From: Streptomyces sp. NBC_01224
GTDB lineage: Bacteria > Actinomycetota > Actinomycetes > Streptomycetales > Streptomycetaceae
DNA length: 64,000 bases
Direction of reading: 5' to 3'
Assembly: GCF_036002945.1 (NCBI RefSeq)
Contig: NZ_CP108529.1
Span: forward strand, 5,637,001-5,701,000
Shown here: positions 37,222 through 46,099 of the stretch, one piece after another
Layout of the letters: each line of letters begins with the position of its first letter
Numbering within the stretch: the stretch's first letter is position 1
The notes under the pieces: model-generated
What the model was told of the DNA's origin: nothing
The model's database searches: none
The model's input: only the letters and a program-made list of their open reading frames with translations
Position numbers and translations under genes: made by a program

Positions 37222-37758
37222 ATGGGGCAGAGCGATCCGGGGGCGGAGTCTTCGGCGTATCCATTGGCTGTCATGGGAGGCATGGGTGCCATCGGTGCGG
37301 TGGCACCGCAGGCCGTTGGTGATCTGGTCACCGAGCTGTCGTCGTTCACGAAGTTCCGCGACCGCATCGACGAGCTCCTGCGCAACCTCAAGGCGTCGCC
37401 TGCGGACGCGAAGAAGCTGAGCGAAGTCGCCATCGGTAAGACTCAGTTCGGCGACCCTGCGTGGGCAGAGGCATCCGGCTTGTACGCCTCGTACCAGAAG
37501 GTCGTCACGGAGCTGGAAACCCTCTCGAAGCTGCTGTCGGATTCCATAGAAGGTTTGGGCATCGCAGTCCTGGCGGCGCACAAGGGCTACGAGAACCTGG
37601 ACGACGACATCCGTGACCGCATGCTCGCCATCAAGTGGGGCGCGGAGAAGCACTATGAGGGTGAGTACAACCCGGTTCCGAACGAGGGCAAGCAGGACGG
37701 TGGGCAGTCGGCGACGACTCCCCAGCCTTCGCCGACGAAGGAGACCGGAGCCGCGTGA
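37222..37758 (+). CDS. Helical WXG100-like protein (type VII secretion-associated)
   Basis: A 178-aa protein. After a Gly/Ala-rich hydrophobic stretch (residues ~14-36) it is mostly amphipathic helix (~37-140), then a Gln/Thr/Pro-rich tail. It has no signal peptide and no exact W-x-G, but FGDPAWAEASGLYASYQ sits at the helix turn where WXG proteins place that motif. GGGGGAG is upstream of the ATG. It is the first gene of the block that includes a PPE-like protein and a mycosin, so a role as secreted partner or chaperone is inferred from context. Confidence 0.6.
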   Translation: MGQSDPGAESSAYPLAVMGGMGAIGAVAPQAVGDLVTELSSFTKFRDRIDELLRNLKASPADAKKLSEVAIGKTQFGDPAWAEASGLYASYQKVVTELETLSKLLSDSIEGLGIAVLAAHKGYENLDDDIRDRMLAIKWGAEKHYEGEYNPVPNEGKQDGGQSATTPQPSPTKETGAA

Positions 37759-37806
37759 CGGCGATGAAGATCACCTAGCGATCGCTGGTATGAACGGGGG
37801 AGCGGG

Positions 37807-39216
37807 ATGAGTACGACATCGTTCGAGGGCATGTCCCACGTGCAGTTGGTTGCGTGGTTGGACCAAGCCAACAGCGAGGCCGTCAAAGCTGTGGCCGACC
37901 ACTTGGCGACCGCGGCGACGGAGATCGACAAGATCGGTGAGGAACTGAAGATCCGTCCGCAGATCGTGGAATGGAAGGGGCAGGGTGCGGAGTCGTTCCG
38001 TACCTGGAGCGCGGACCTGGCCAACGCGACGCTGCGTCTCGGTCTCTACAGCAAAGGGGCATCGACGCAGCTGAGCCACGCGGCTGACGCGATCGCCCTG
38101 GCCAAGGCGGCGACACCGCGTCCCCAGGGGGATCCGGAGGTGACGATGAAGGCTGCTCTCCAGAACCACAACGATCCGGATGCCACGGCTCTGGTGCGGA
38201 AGCTGACCGAGGAGCGGGAGGCGGCGGCTGCGGAGATGAGGAAGCTCTCCCAGACGTACTCCCAGTCGGTCGAGGGCTTCGGCAAGCTGGAGAAGCCCGA
38301 GTTTCCGCCGCCTCCGCAGGTGATCGCGCCGGAGGACACACGGGCCAAGCGGAGCGACACCAATGAACGCATCTCCGGCGGGGGGTCGGCGGGGGGAGTT
38401 GCCGGTGTCTATGCCGGAAGCTCCTCGACGCCTGTGGGCGGTCACGGAGCGGTGGGCGGCGTGACCACGCCGTCGTCCACGTACGCGAGCGTGACGGCAC
38501 CGGTCGCCAGTGTGGTGCGGCCGCCGGTGGACATGGAGATCGACAGTGTTGAGACGCTGCCGACGACGGCTCCGTCAAAGCCTGTGCCGGGTCCGTCCGT
38601 AACTCCCGGGCCGGGCAAGCCCGATGCATTCCTCACTACGCCTGCTGTTCTGCCGCCCGTCATTGGTGGAGGGCCTCAGCCGACGAACACCGGCGGGAGG
38701 ACGACTGGGATCCCCCGTCCACCGATGCCTCCGGGTAACGGGAATACGGGCGCGAGTCCGGTCGGTCGCCCGTCCCGAGATGGTGGGATCGTCGGTGGCC
38801 GTCCGGCCTCGCAGACGTCCGGGCGGCCTGGGGGAGGTCTTCCTCGTGGCACCGTGATCGGTGGCGAGGGCACACACGCCGGCCGTGGAGCGATGGGGCG
38901 CGGCGCGGGAATGAGCGGAGTCGGGAGCGGTGGCCAGAGCGGAATCGTGGGTGGCCGCCGACTTGCCGGGGAGACCGGGGGCACGGTGGGAGGTCGTCCG
39001 CAGCAGCCAGGGCGGACATCTGCACGCCCGTTCACTCCTGGAGGCACCGGTCTGGTGCGGGGCGCGGGCGGTCAGATGGGGCGCGGCGGAGCGGCAACCC
39101 CTCAGCGTGCCGGGGAGCCGCGCCGTGACGAACGTGAGCGGCTGGACTATCTCGTCGAGGACGAGGAGACGTGGCAGCAGGGCAGCCGACGGGTTGTCCC
39201 ACCAGTGATCGACTGA
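37807..39216 (+). CDS. WXG100-like helical protein with Pro/Gly-rich C-terminus
   Basis: A 469-aa protein. The N-terminal ~165 residues are helical with the W-x-G motif in EWKGQGAESFRTW, as in ESX/PPE-type substrates. From ~175 to the end it is Gly/Pro/Ser/Thr-rich and extended, with repeated GGR and RPGG-like segments, and the final ~30 residues are charged (RDERERLDYLVEDEETW). No signal peptide. This layout matches the large WXG-domain proteins next to mycosins in streptomycetes. GGGGGAGCGGG precedes the ATG. It is followed after 29 bp by the protease gene. Confidence 0.75.
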   Translation: MSTTSFEGMSHVQLVAWLDQANSEAVKAVADHLATAATEIDKIGEELKIRPQIVEWKGQGAESFRTWSADLANATLRLGLYSKGASTQLSHAADAIALAKAATPRPQGDPEVTMKAALQNHNDPDATALVRKLTEEREAAAAEMRKLSQTYSQSVEGFGKLEKPEFPPPPQVIAPEDTRAKRSDTNERISGGGSAGGVAGVYAGSSSTPVGGHGAVGGVTTPSSTYASVTAPVASVVRPPVDMEIDSVETLPTTAPSKPVPGPSVTPGPGKPDAFLTTPAVLPPVIGGGPQPTNTGGRTTGIPRPPMPPGNGNTGASPVGRPSRDGGIVGGRPASQTSGRPGGGLPRGTVIGGEGTHAGRGAMGRGAGMSGVGSGGQSGIVGGRRLAGETGGTVGGRPQQPGRTSARPFTPGGTGLVRGAGGQMGRGGAATPQRAGEPRRDERERLDYLVEDEETWQQGSRRVVPPVID

Positions 39217-39245
39217 GCAGCAGGAAAACAGACAGAGGGAATTGG

Positions 39246-40646
39246 ATGCGTACCAGCAGTGCAGCGGTCATCCGTCGTGGAACCGTCGTATCCGCGGTAG
39301 CGGCGTCGCTACTGGTGGGCGCCAGCCCTGTGTCCGCGGATTCTGTTCGTGCGAGGCAGTGGCATCTGGACGTGATGCAGGCCGATCAGATGTGGGCGTC
39401 GAGTACGGGAGAAAACGTTACCGTCGCCGTTATTGATTCAGGTGTCGATGCGTCAACCCCTGATCTCCGAGGGCGTGTACTCAAAGGGAAAGACCTGGCG
39501 GCAGACTCTCCGGGCGATGAGCACGCCGATTACGACAATCACGGGACCGGGATGGCTGGCCTCATCGCCGGGACAGGCGATTCCGGCGGCGGGGGCGGTG
39601 CCTTTGGGATAGCGCCTTCGAGTAAAATTCTCCCCATTCGCGTAAGGGATAACTTCGGAAAAGTCAATGGGGCGACAGGGGATGAAAATTTCAACGACGA
39701 CGTGTCTGCAGGGATTCGTTTTGCGGCTGACAACGGCGCCAAAGTAATTAATATCTCTCTCGGTAACAATGTGGGATCGCAACGTCTCACGGATGCCGTG
39801 AAGTACGCCCTGGGTAAGGGATCTCTCGTTTTCGCAGCCGCAGGGAACAGCGCTGACGAGGGAAACGCGATCGAGTACCCGGCCGGAACTCCTGGCGTCG
39901 TCGGCGTGGGGGCGGTCGGGAAGGATCTTAAGAGGGCCAAGTCCTCTCAGTATGGTCCACAGGTCGATCTGTCCGCCCCGGGCGTGGACATGGTCCACAC
40001 CTGCAGTGGGGGTACTCAGCTGTGCAAGAGCAGCGGTACCAGCGATGCCACCGCCATCACCTCCGCATCCGCCGCCCTGATCTGGTCCAAGCACCCCCAC
40101 TGGACGAACAACCAGGTCCTGCGCGTCATGCTCAACACGGCCGGCGGCCCGATCAGTGGCGACGAGCGCACGGACTACATCGGCTACGGGATCGTCCGCC
40201 CCCGCATCGCCCTGAAGACCCCGGGCGACCCCGGCCCGGCCGACGTGTACCCGCTCCCCGATCTCGCGGCGGCCGAGAGCCCCAGCCCCTCCGCCGAGCC
40301 TTCCAAGGCGACCGGAAGTTCAAAGGACACTGACAAGCCCGCCGCAGCAGCCCCGGCATCCGACGACACCAGCAGCAAGACCGGCCTCTGGATCGGCCTA
40401 GGCATCGGCGGAGCCGCGCTCATCGGCGCAGTGGTCACCGCTCTGGCTATCCGCTCCCGCCGCCGTGGGTCCGCCGCCGCAGCCGCACCGCCCGCGTACC
40501 CGCACCAGCCTCCGCACCCCAACCCGTACCAGCAATCCCAGCATCAGCCTCAGCCCACGCGCCCGACCTATGCGCCCCCTCCGACCGCTACCCCCGGCTC
40601 CAACTCGCCCTACGACAGGCCTCCCTACGATGAAATGCCGAACTGA
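39246..40646 (+). CDS. Mycosin-like subtilase (type VII secretion-associated serine protease)
   Basis: S8 serine protease of 466 aa. The signal peptide is residues 1-31 (VSADS cleavage site). The catalytic triad is complete: Asp64 in AVIDSGVD, His99 in DNHGTGMAG and Ser266 in SGTSDATA. A Ser/Pro/Ala linker leads to one transmembrane segment (~residues 382-405) and a cytosolic Pro/Gln-rich tail, the MycP topology. In mycobacteria MycP is needed for the ESX machine. Here no EccC-type ATPase or other core component is in the window, so it may serve a remote apparatus or a local processing task. Confidence 0.9.
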   Translation: MRTSSAAVIRRGTVVSAVAASLLVGASPVSADSVRARQWHLDVMQADQMWASSTGENVTVAVIDSGVDASTPDLRGRVLKGKDLAADSPGDEHADYDNHGTGMAGLIAGTGDSGGGGGAFGIAPSSKILPIRVRDNFGKVNGATGDENFNDDVSAGIRFAADNGAKVINISLGNNVGSQRLTDAVKYALGKGSLVFAAAGNSADEGNAIEYPAGTPGVVGVGAVGKDLKRAKSSQYGPQVDLSAPGVDMVHTCSGGTQLCKSSGTSDATAITSASAALIWSKHPHWTNNQVLRVMLNTAGGPISGDERTDYIGYGIVRPRIALKTPGDPGPADVYPLPDLAAAESPSPSAEPSKATGSSKDTDKPAAAAPASDDTSSKTGLWIGLGIGGAALIGAVVTALAIRSRRRGSAAAAAPPAYPHQPPHPNPYQQSQHQPQPTRPTYAPPPTATPGSNSPYDRPPYDEMPN

Positions 40647-40784
40647 AACACCATTCTGATACCTCCGCGTGCCGTGCGGTGCAGAGCTTGTTGTGTACGG
40701 CACGGCGCCACGGCAAGGCTAGGTCGGCACCTGCTGCGGACCAGCAGCATCACAAGATCACGCGACTTCGCGACCGCCCTCCCC

Positions 40785-40810
40785 GGCCTTGAGTACGCGT
40801 ACTCAAGGCC
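40785..40810. promoter_or_regulatory. 26-bp perfect palindrome
   Basis: Left arm GGCCTTGAGTACG is the exact reverse complement of the right arm. It lies in the 216-bp gap between the mycosin and the next gene, about 52 bp before the ATG. It could be an operator or a hairpin terminator without T-tract; symmetry without any loop favours a DNA-binding site. Confidence 0.65.
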
Positions 40811-40862
40811 AGGGAAGAACCGGTGGTTAGCCTACGGATGACCAGCGACCGAGGGGGAACGC

Positions 40863-41267
40863 ATGTCCACACCGATCGGCAGTGCGACGCAAGGGTTCTG
40901 GATCGAACCGCAAGAGGTGCAGAAGGCGGGTGAGGCCGCTCGCAAGGTCGCCCAGGACATACCGGAAGACATTAAAGCCCTGTTCATGCCGACGGACGCG
41001 GCTGTAGCCGGGCTGGTCGGTTTCCAGTCCGCCCAGGCGATTGACGATTGCCTGGAGGCGTGGGCGAAGGCGCTGCGTTCATTGGCAGGCATGGTGGGAG
41101 GCGCGGCGGACGCGGTGATTGACTCCAGTAAAAGTTTCACGCACGAGGACCAGGAGCGTCGGAAGTCGTTCCTCGGCCCCTACGCTCCAGGCGTCAGCAC
41201 CCCGGGTCTCTACTATTCGCACACCTCGGGGCTCACCGTCCCGCCGTCGGTGAACGGAGGACACTGA
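40863..41267 (+). CDS. WXG100-like small protein, first gene of hydrolase cassette
   Basis: A 134-aa mainly helical protein. Residues ~16-95 form two helices separated near GLVGFQSAQAIDDCLEAW, where WXG100 proteins carry their turn, though the exact W-x-G is absent. The C-terminus SFLGPYAPGVSTPGLYYSH is extended. GAGGGGGAACGC precedes the ATG. The hydrolase gene starts 4 bp after its stop, so it is probably a co-translated partner or chaperone for it. Confidence 0.7.
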   Translation: MSTPIGSATQGFWIEPQEVQKAGEAARKVAQDIPEDIKALFMPTDAAVAGLVGFQSAQAIDDCLEAWAKALRSLAGMVGGAADAVIDSSKSFTHEDQERRKSFLGPYAPGVSTPGLYYSHTSGLTVPPSVNGGH

Positions 41268-41270
41268 CGC

Positions 41271-42992
41271 ATGCGAGTCTCGGAGCTTCGTGATGCCAAG
41301 CCACTCCTGCTGACCGACGCCGGCGACGCCTGGGACAGGCTGGCAGAAAAGTTCACCACCCATGCCGGCGACTTCGGCAAGTATCTGCACCGCCCCCTCA
41401 GCCAGGATGGGGTCTGGGGCGGGGTCGCCGCCGAGTCCGCCGCCGACCGACTCGCCCGGATACAACGAGACGTGAACGTTGCCAAGCAGGAACTCGACGC
41501 GGTGGGCACCGTGCTGAGGGCGTGTGGTGAGGAGTTCGCCGCCCAGCAGGGCCGATTCGTGGCCGCCGTCGCAGATGCCACGGAAAGTGGCTACAAAGTC
41601 GCCGACGACGGTACGGTCACCGCTCCGACTGCCGACACCAGTCACATGATGCCCGGTGATGTCGCGATGATGAATCGAGACCACGCCGCTCGCGCCCAGG
41701 AGTACGCCGACCGGATTGGTGATGCCCTGAGCGCGGCACGGACAGCCGACAAGGAGTACGCGGCGGCGATCAAGCTCTTCACCGAGGCGGCCAACCGGTG
41801 CGCCAAAGGTAACTGGAGCGCCGGCCTGCTGGAGTTGGCGACCGCGAACGAGCTCAATCGTGAGCTGCTGTCCGAGCTCGGCATGCCGGACAAGAATGCT
41901 TCACCCGAGGCCGTACAGGCGTGGTGGGCAGGACTCTCGCCCAGCCTCCAGGCCGAGCTGATCCACGACTACCCAGAGCAGATCGGCAACCGAGACGGAG
42001 TGCCTGCGGCCGACCGCGACCGGGCCAACCGGACCTACCTGCCGATGCTGTTGAGCAGTCTGGAGGCGGACTACGCGTCGGCGACCGGGGATGAGGCGAC
42101 CGCTCTCAAGGACAAGATCGATGGTGTGAAGGGCATCCAGCAGCAACTGGACCGGGGGCGCGAGCCCCGCCCGTATCTGCTCGGCATCGGCTCGGAAGGT
42201 AACGGCCGCGCCATCGTGTCGTTCGGCAATCCGGACAGCTCGAAGAACGTCTCCGCGTATGTGCCAGGCTTGAACACCAAGCTGAGCGGACACTTCGCTT
42301 CATCGGACGTGGACCGGGCCTGGAATGTGGCACACGCTGCGAACAAAATGTACCCGGACACCACGACCGCCTCCGTCGTCTGGCTCGGCTATGACGCACC
42401 CCAGTTGGACGGTTTCAAGTGGTCGGCCACCGACGTTATGGACGACGACGACGCCAAGGCCGGCGCCCCGGCCTACGACAGCTTCTTGAACGGCATTCGG
42501 GCCACCCATGAGTCCGGATCACCGCATGTGACGGCCATTGGTCACTCATACGGATCCTTGACCGTGGGCCAGGCCACCCAGCAGCCCGACGGAATCCCCG
42601 CCGACGACGTGGTCCTCGTCGGCAGCCCCGGCGTCGGCGTCGACAAGGCCGCCGACCTCGGCGTGGGCGCCGACCACGTCTACATTGGAGCGGCGGAGAA
42701 CGACCAGGTGACCAACCTGCCCACGCCCAACCTTCTGGAGTACGTCGCTCCGGGGAGCGAGTACGGCCCTAAGAAGAACTGGTTCGGCACTGACCCAGCC
42801 GACAACCATTTTGGTGGTCATCACTTCAGCGTCGCCCCCGGCGAGGACACCGGCCTCACGGGGCTCGCGACCGGAGACCTGCCCGCGCATTCGATCTACT
42901 TCGACCCGGTCGAGGGGGGCGATTCCCTGAACAACATCGCGAGCGTCGTGACTGGTCACGGTGACAAGATCCAGACGGCGGTACCGAGGTGA
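41271..42992 (+). CDS. DUF1023 alpha/beta hydrolase with helical N-terminal domain
   Basis: A 573-aa protein. Residues ~1-230 are helical and resemble an ESX-substrate domain (DGVWGGVAAESAADRL holds a W-x-G). The C-terminal DUF1023 domain is an alpha/beta hydrolase with the nucleophile Ser426 in AIGHSYGS, an Asp-containing VLVGSPGVGVDKAADLG stretch and HHFSVAPG near the end as a possible histidine. It has no signal peptide, so it may leave by a type VII route, acting as a secreted lipase or esterase. GGAGGA lies upstream. The lipoprotein gene overlaps its stop by 4 nt. Confidence 0.85.
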   Translation: MRVSELRDAKPLLLTDAGDAWDRLAEKFTTHAGDFGKYLHRPLSQDGVWGGVAAESAADRLARIQRDVNVAKQELDAVGTVLRACGEEFAAQQGRFVAAVADATESGYKVADDGTVTAPTADTSHMMPGDVAMMNRDHAARAQEYADRIGDALSAARTADKEYAAAIKLFTEAANRCAKGNWSAGLLELATANELNRELLSELGMPDKNASPEAVQAWWAGLSPSLQAELIHDYPEQIGNRDGVPAADRDRANRTYLPMLLSSLEADYASATGDEATALKDKIDGVKGIQQQLDRGREPRPYLLGIGSEGNGRAIVSFGNPDSSKNVSAYVPGLNTKLSGHFASSDVDRAWNVAHAANKMYPDTTTASVVWLGYDAPQLDGFKWSATDVMDDDDAKAGAPAYDSFLNGIRATHESGSPHVTAIGHSYGSLTVGQATQQPDGIPADDVVLVGSPGVGVDKAADLGVGADHVYIGAAENDQVTNLPTPNLLEYVAPGSEYGPKKNWFGTDPADNHFGGHHFSVAPGEDTGLTGLATGDLPAHSIYFDPVEGGDSLNNIASVVTGHGDKIQTAVPR

Positions 42993-43612
42993 CGCGCGTG
43001 AGCAGAACACGGCTGCTGGGGTGTGCGCTGCTGGTGGTGGCGCTCGCCGCCTGTGGAACCAGCGGTGGGCAAAACGGCACGGAGGGCCAGGGCAAGAAAG
43101 AACAGAAGGCACCCACGATGGACATGCAGCAGGCTGGGCAGCGCTCGGAAGCGATTCTCGACGGCACGCTGGTGGCCATCCGTCCGCCGGTGAAATGGGC
43201 CTACGGCGCCCCTGCGGAAGCGGCGTGCAGCACCGGTCTCAACGAGCCGACCGACACCACGACCGTCTCCCGCAGCAGGAACATCCTTACCGTGGTCTCC
43301 GAGCAGCGACGCGGCAACCTATTGGGACTCGTCCAGCGATACTGGGAACGGCAGGGCTTTCGGGTTGTCAGCGTCAACTCCGACAAGGACATGCCACGGA
43401 TCCAGGCCAGGGATGCCGATGGATTCACCGTCTCCCTGGAAGTCGGCAGTATCGGCAACGTCTCCGTCAGTGCGGGACTCAGCTGTGCCGAGAACTCAGC
43501 GATGACCTATCCAACGGGGACACCTGGCCACCCCGGCGGGCCGAAGGCGGAGGAGCTGAGGCCGCGGGAGCATTCGGCCTTCTGGTCCTCCAGCGAGCCG
43601 ATTCGGCAGTAG
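42989..43612 (+). CDS. Lipoprotein, third gene of the hydrolase cassette
   Basis: A 207-aa predicted lipoprotein with the lipobox LAAC near residue 22. The mature part begins with a Gly/Gln/Lys-rich linker. A mixed alpha/beta domain follows, with two cysteines (AACSTGLN and LSCAENSA). The GTG overlaps the hydrolase stop (GTGA), so expression is coupled. By context it could protect the cell from the hydrolase or act with it at the surface; no motif decides this. Confidence 0.78.
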   Translation: MTRVSRTRLLGCALLVVALAACGTSGGQNGTEGQGKKEQKAPTMDMQQAGQRSEAILDGTLVAIRPPVKWAYGAPAEAACSTGLNEPTDTTTVSRSRNILTVVSEQRRGNLLGLVQRYWERQGFRVVSVNSDKDMPRIQARDADGFTVSLEVGSIGNVSVSAGLSCAENSAMTYPTGTPGHPGGPKAEELRPREHSAFWSSSEPIRQ

Positions 43613-43769
43613 CTCGGGAACCGCAGAGGCGCACTGCGGGCGGAGAGGCCCGGCAGAGCTACGTGAGCGGGCGCCGGATAGTACGAGGCCCTGCGGTCCC
43701 GTACCTGATCACCGCATGTGGAACACCGATCCCCGTACGACCCGACGGAAGGAACCGGTAAGCAGCACC

Positions 43770-44864
43770 ATGACAGCCCAGACGCGGAAGAAGAAGCCGG
43801 TACTTGTGGCGGCGATCGCCTTGGTCGTGGTGGCCGCGCTCGGCTCCTCGTACTGCTGGTGGAACACGAACCTTTTCGGCGCGGACTCGTTCTGCGGCGG
43901 CCGGATGGGAAGCGGGGAGGTGCAGGCCGCTCTGGACTCCACCGGCCGCGTGTCGCAGGTGTACGCGCAAGTCGATCCGCAGTGGGCCGAGTTCGAGTGC
44001 ACGGTCGAGCGCACCAGTCGTTTCGTCGGAGGCGACGATCAGCAGGTGACGGTCGAGACGGACATCGAGAAAGGGGCGTTCCCCTTCACGACCCATGTCT
44101 GGAAGAACCCTGCCGCCCGGTCCTATTTCAGGGGCGGGGTGACCGGTGCCGTGTCGCAGGACGGCGGGTACGTCGTCCTGCCGAAATCCTGCTGGGACAA
44201 GGGCGGCGCCCTGCAGGGCAAGGGGATCGTACGTTTCGAGGACGGCGCGGTGGCGACTGTGGAGGCCGAGGTGAAGAAGGGGGCGGCGGACCCGGCCGGT
44301 CTGGCCAGGCTGCTGACCCGCTCGGCCCGGCAGGTCGCCGAAAAGGCCGGCTGCAGCACGCCGGCGCTCTCGGCCGCCCCTGATCTTGCCGCCCCGTCCG
44401 CCTCGCGGACGACAGATGTCCAGAACGTGTGTGGAGTGCGGGGCTTCGTGCTGCCGAAGGAGGCCGTGGTCGTCTCCCGGGCCGAACCGGACCGGGAGCA
44501 GGTGAACAACGGAAGTGCCGACACGTGGGCGTGTGACCTGCACCTGGCGGGCTCGGCCAAGGCGGCCGTGTCCTTTGCCGCGACGTCGGACAAAAATTTT
44601 GTTGAGGTGGCCAAGAAGGATATGTACGACTTGGAAAATCTCCCCGGTGACAAGGGGGTTGCTCGGATCGATGAGGCTGTTCTGCACTGTGGCAGTGGTG
44701 ATGTGCACTTCGCCGCGAAGTGGAACACCGCGTACGACGAGGCCCTGCACGACAGCACCAATCACGACGGCCTCGCGTACATGAGGGTCGAGAAAGCCAC
44801 GTTCCAGAACTTCCTCGACGCGACGGCCGCCGCCCACTCGTGTCCGCGCGTCACTCTCCCCTAG
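43770..44864 (+). CDS. Membrane-anchored protein with two related extracytoplasmic domains
   Basis: A 364-aa protein: short basic N-terminus, one transmembrane segment (residues ~10-30), then a cysteine-containing extracytoplasmic part. Two stretches look related: one starting FCGGRMGSGEVQAAL and one starting NVCGVRGFVLPKEAV; each ends in a C-x-P or C-x-S. This suggests a duplicated domain with disulphides. Start is uncertain: ATG at 43770 follows at unusual distance from GGAAGGA, and an ATG at 43716 is in frame. It is followed by another lipoprotein gene after 14 bp. Family is unknown to me. Confidence 0.7.
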   Translation: MTAQTRKKKPVLVAAIALVVVAALGSSYCWWNTNLFGADSFCGGRMGSGEVQAALDSTGRVSQVYAQVDPQWAEFECTVERTSRFVGGDDQQVTVETDIEKGAFPFTTHVWKNPAARSYFRGGVTGAVSQDGGYVVLPKSCWDKGGALQGKGIVRFEDGAVATVEAEVKKGAADPAGLARLLTRSARQVAEKAGCSTPALSAAPDLAAPSASRTTDVQNVCGVRGFVLPKEAVVVSRAEPDREQVNNGSADTWACDLHLAGSAKAAVSFAATSDKNFVEVAKKDMYDLENLPGDKGVARIDEAVLHCGSGDVHFAAKWNTAYDEALHDSTNHDGLAYMRVEKATFQNFLDATAAAHSCPRVTLP

Positions 44865-44878
44865 CAGAAGGACCGTTC

Positions 44879-45601
44879 GTGTCTTCCCCCTTGCGTACAG
44901 CAGCTGTGACCGCCCTGCTCCTGGCTGGGGCGGTCGCGTGTAGTGACAACTCCGATGAGGGAGCGTCCACTTCATCGTCCTCATCCACGTCGGCTGCCGC
45001 CGATGACGCGACCGGCGGTTCGGCCTCCGCGCGCATCGAGGCCGTGAACGAGACGATGCGCACCACGACCTTCAGCGCGATCGGGAACTCGACCGCGTAT
45101 GACGGAGCCCTCCAGCGCATGACGTGGAACCCGCAGCAGGGTCTCCGCATCGAGATCAGTGGCACCATTGGCGGCAACATGTACTGCCAGGACGGCGTGA
45201 CCTACATCAGTTCCAACCTGTTCGCCGCGAGCCTGAAGCAGCAGGGCCAGGAGATCACCGTCCCCGCCGACCTGGACGACACGTATGTCACCACGAAGTC
45301 GGGGCAGGGCTGCGACGCGTACTTCACTCTGTCCTCCACCGGACGCTATGCCCCGTCCGACGACGCCACGGTGAACGGCACCCCGGCGCGTGCCGTCAAG
45401 GTGTCCGCGTCGGCGTCCGCCACGGACACCCACTACGTCAGCGCCAAGGACCCGGCGTATCTGCTGAAGCTGAAGTCGACGCGCGACGGCCGCACCAGCA
45501 GCACGACTTACCTGGACTTCGGCAAGAAGAAGACCGTCACGCTCCCGAGCGCGGACAAGACCATGACTATGGACGCATTCCGCGCCAGGGTCGGCAGCTG
45601 A
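44879..45601 (+). CDS. Lipoprotein, possibly LppX/LprG-like
   Basis: A 240-aa predicted lipoprotein. The lipobox is LAGAVAC, followed by a Ser/Thr-rich linker and a ~180-aa domain of antiparallel-strand character with EAVNETMRTTTFSAIG near its start. The pattern (a sheet with a long amphipathic N-terminal helix) recalls the mycobacterial LppX/LprG lipid carriers, but homology is not certain. The GTG at 44879 follows GAAGGA at the right spacing and lies 14 bp after the preceding gene, so the two are probably one operon. Confidence 0.75.
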   Translation: MSSPLRTAAVTALLLAGAVACSDNSDEGASTSSSSSTSAAADDATGGSASARIEAVNETMRTTTFSAIGNSTAYDGALQRMTWNPQQGLRIEISGTIGGNMYCQDGVTYISSNLFAASLKQQGQEITVPADLDDTYVTTKSGQGCDAYFTLSSTGRYAPSDDATVNGTPARAVKVSASASATDTHYVSAKDPAYLLKLKSTRDGRTSSTTYLDFGKKKTVTLPSADKTMTMDAFRARVGS

Positions 45602-45628
45602 CGGTCATTTTACCTACCCGCGCCCGCC

Positions 45629-46036
45629 TCACCCCTCCTCCGGCGCCAGCTGCGCCATCACCAGCCCGTACAGCAGCTCCACGTCCACGAACTCCCCTTC
45701 CCGTGGTGCCCCGCATCGCCAGCTCAGCGGGTACGTGTTGCCGTCCGGTGCGGGGATTCCCACGTACTGGTCACAGGCAGCCGGCCCGAAGCACCTGGCA
45801 CCCGGCGGCCAGTCGTACTCCTTGCTCGAACCGGGCGGGATCAGGAAGTACGTCCACCGGGCGCCCGCGATCTCCCGTACGACCGGGCCCGGTTCGCCTT
45901 CGGTGAGCGTCCCGAGGTGCTGCAGTACTGCCTCGCCGCGTACGCCCCGCAGCCGGATGGCATCGAAATGGATGCCGGTCAGGTGGAGTTGGAAGCCGGC
46001 GGCGGGTACCCATTCGGGGCGTTTCTTGCTCGTCAT
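45629..46036 (-). CDS. Hypothetical protein paired with XRE regulator
   Basis: A 135-aa protein starting MTSKKRPEWVPAAGFQLHLTG and ending VMAQLAPEEG. It has no signal peptide or membrane segment, and two Cys. A truncated copy lies at 36211-36512. It is divergent from the XRE-family regulator, a common neighbour of unknown small proteins in streptomycetes. I do not recognise a family with a known function. Confidence 0.75.
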   Translation of the reverse strand: MTSKKRPEWVPAAGFQLHLTGIHFDAIRLRGVRGEAVLQHLGTLTEGEPGPVVREIAGARWTYFLIPPGSSKEYDWPPGARCFGPAACDQYVGIPAPDGNTYPLSWRCGAPREGEFVDVELLYGLVMAQLAPEEG

Positions 46037-46099
46037 GACCCCAAGCATCCCGACGGCTGCATAGCGTGACCAGGAGGACGCGGTCCACATCGATGGGAT

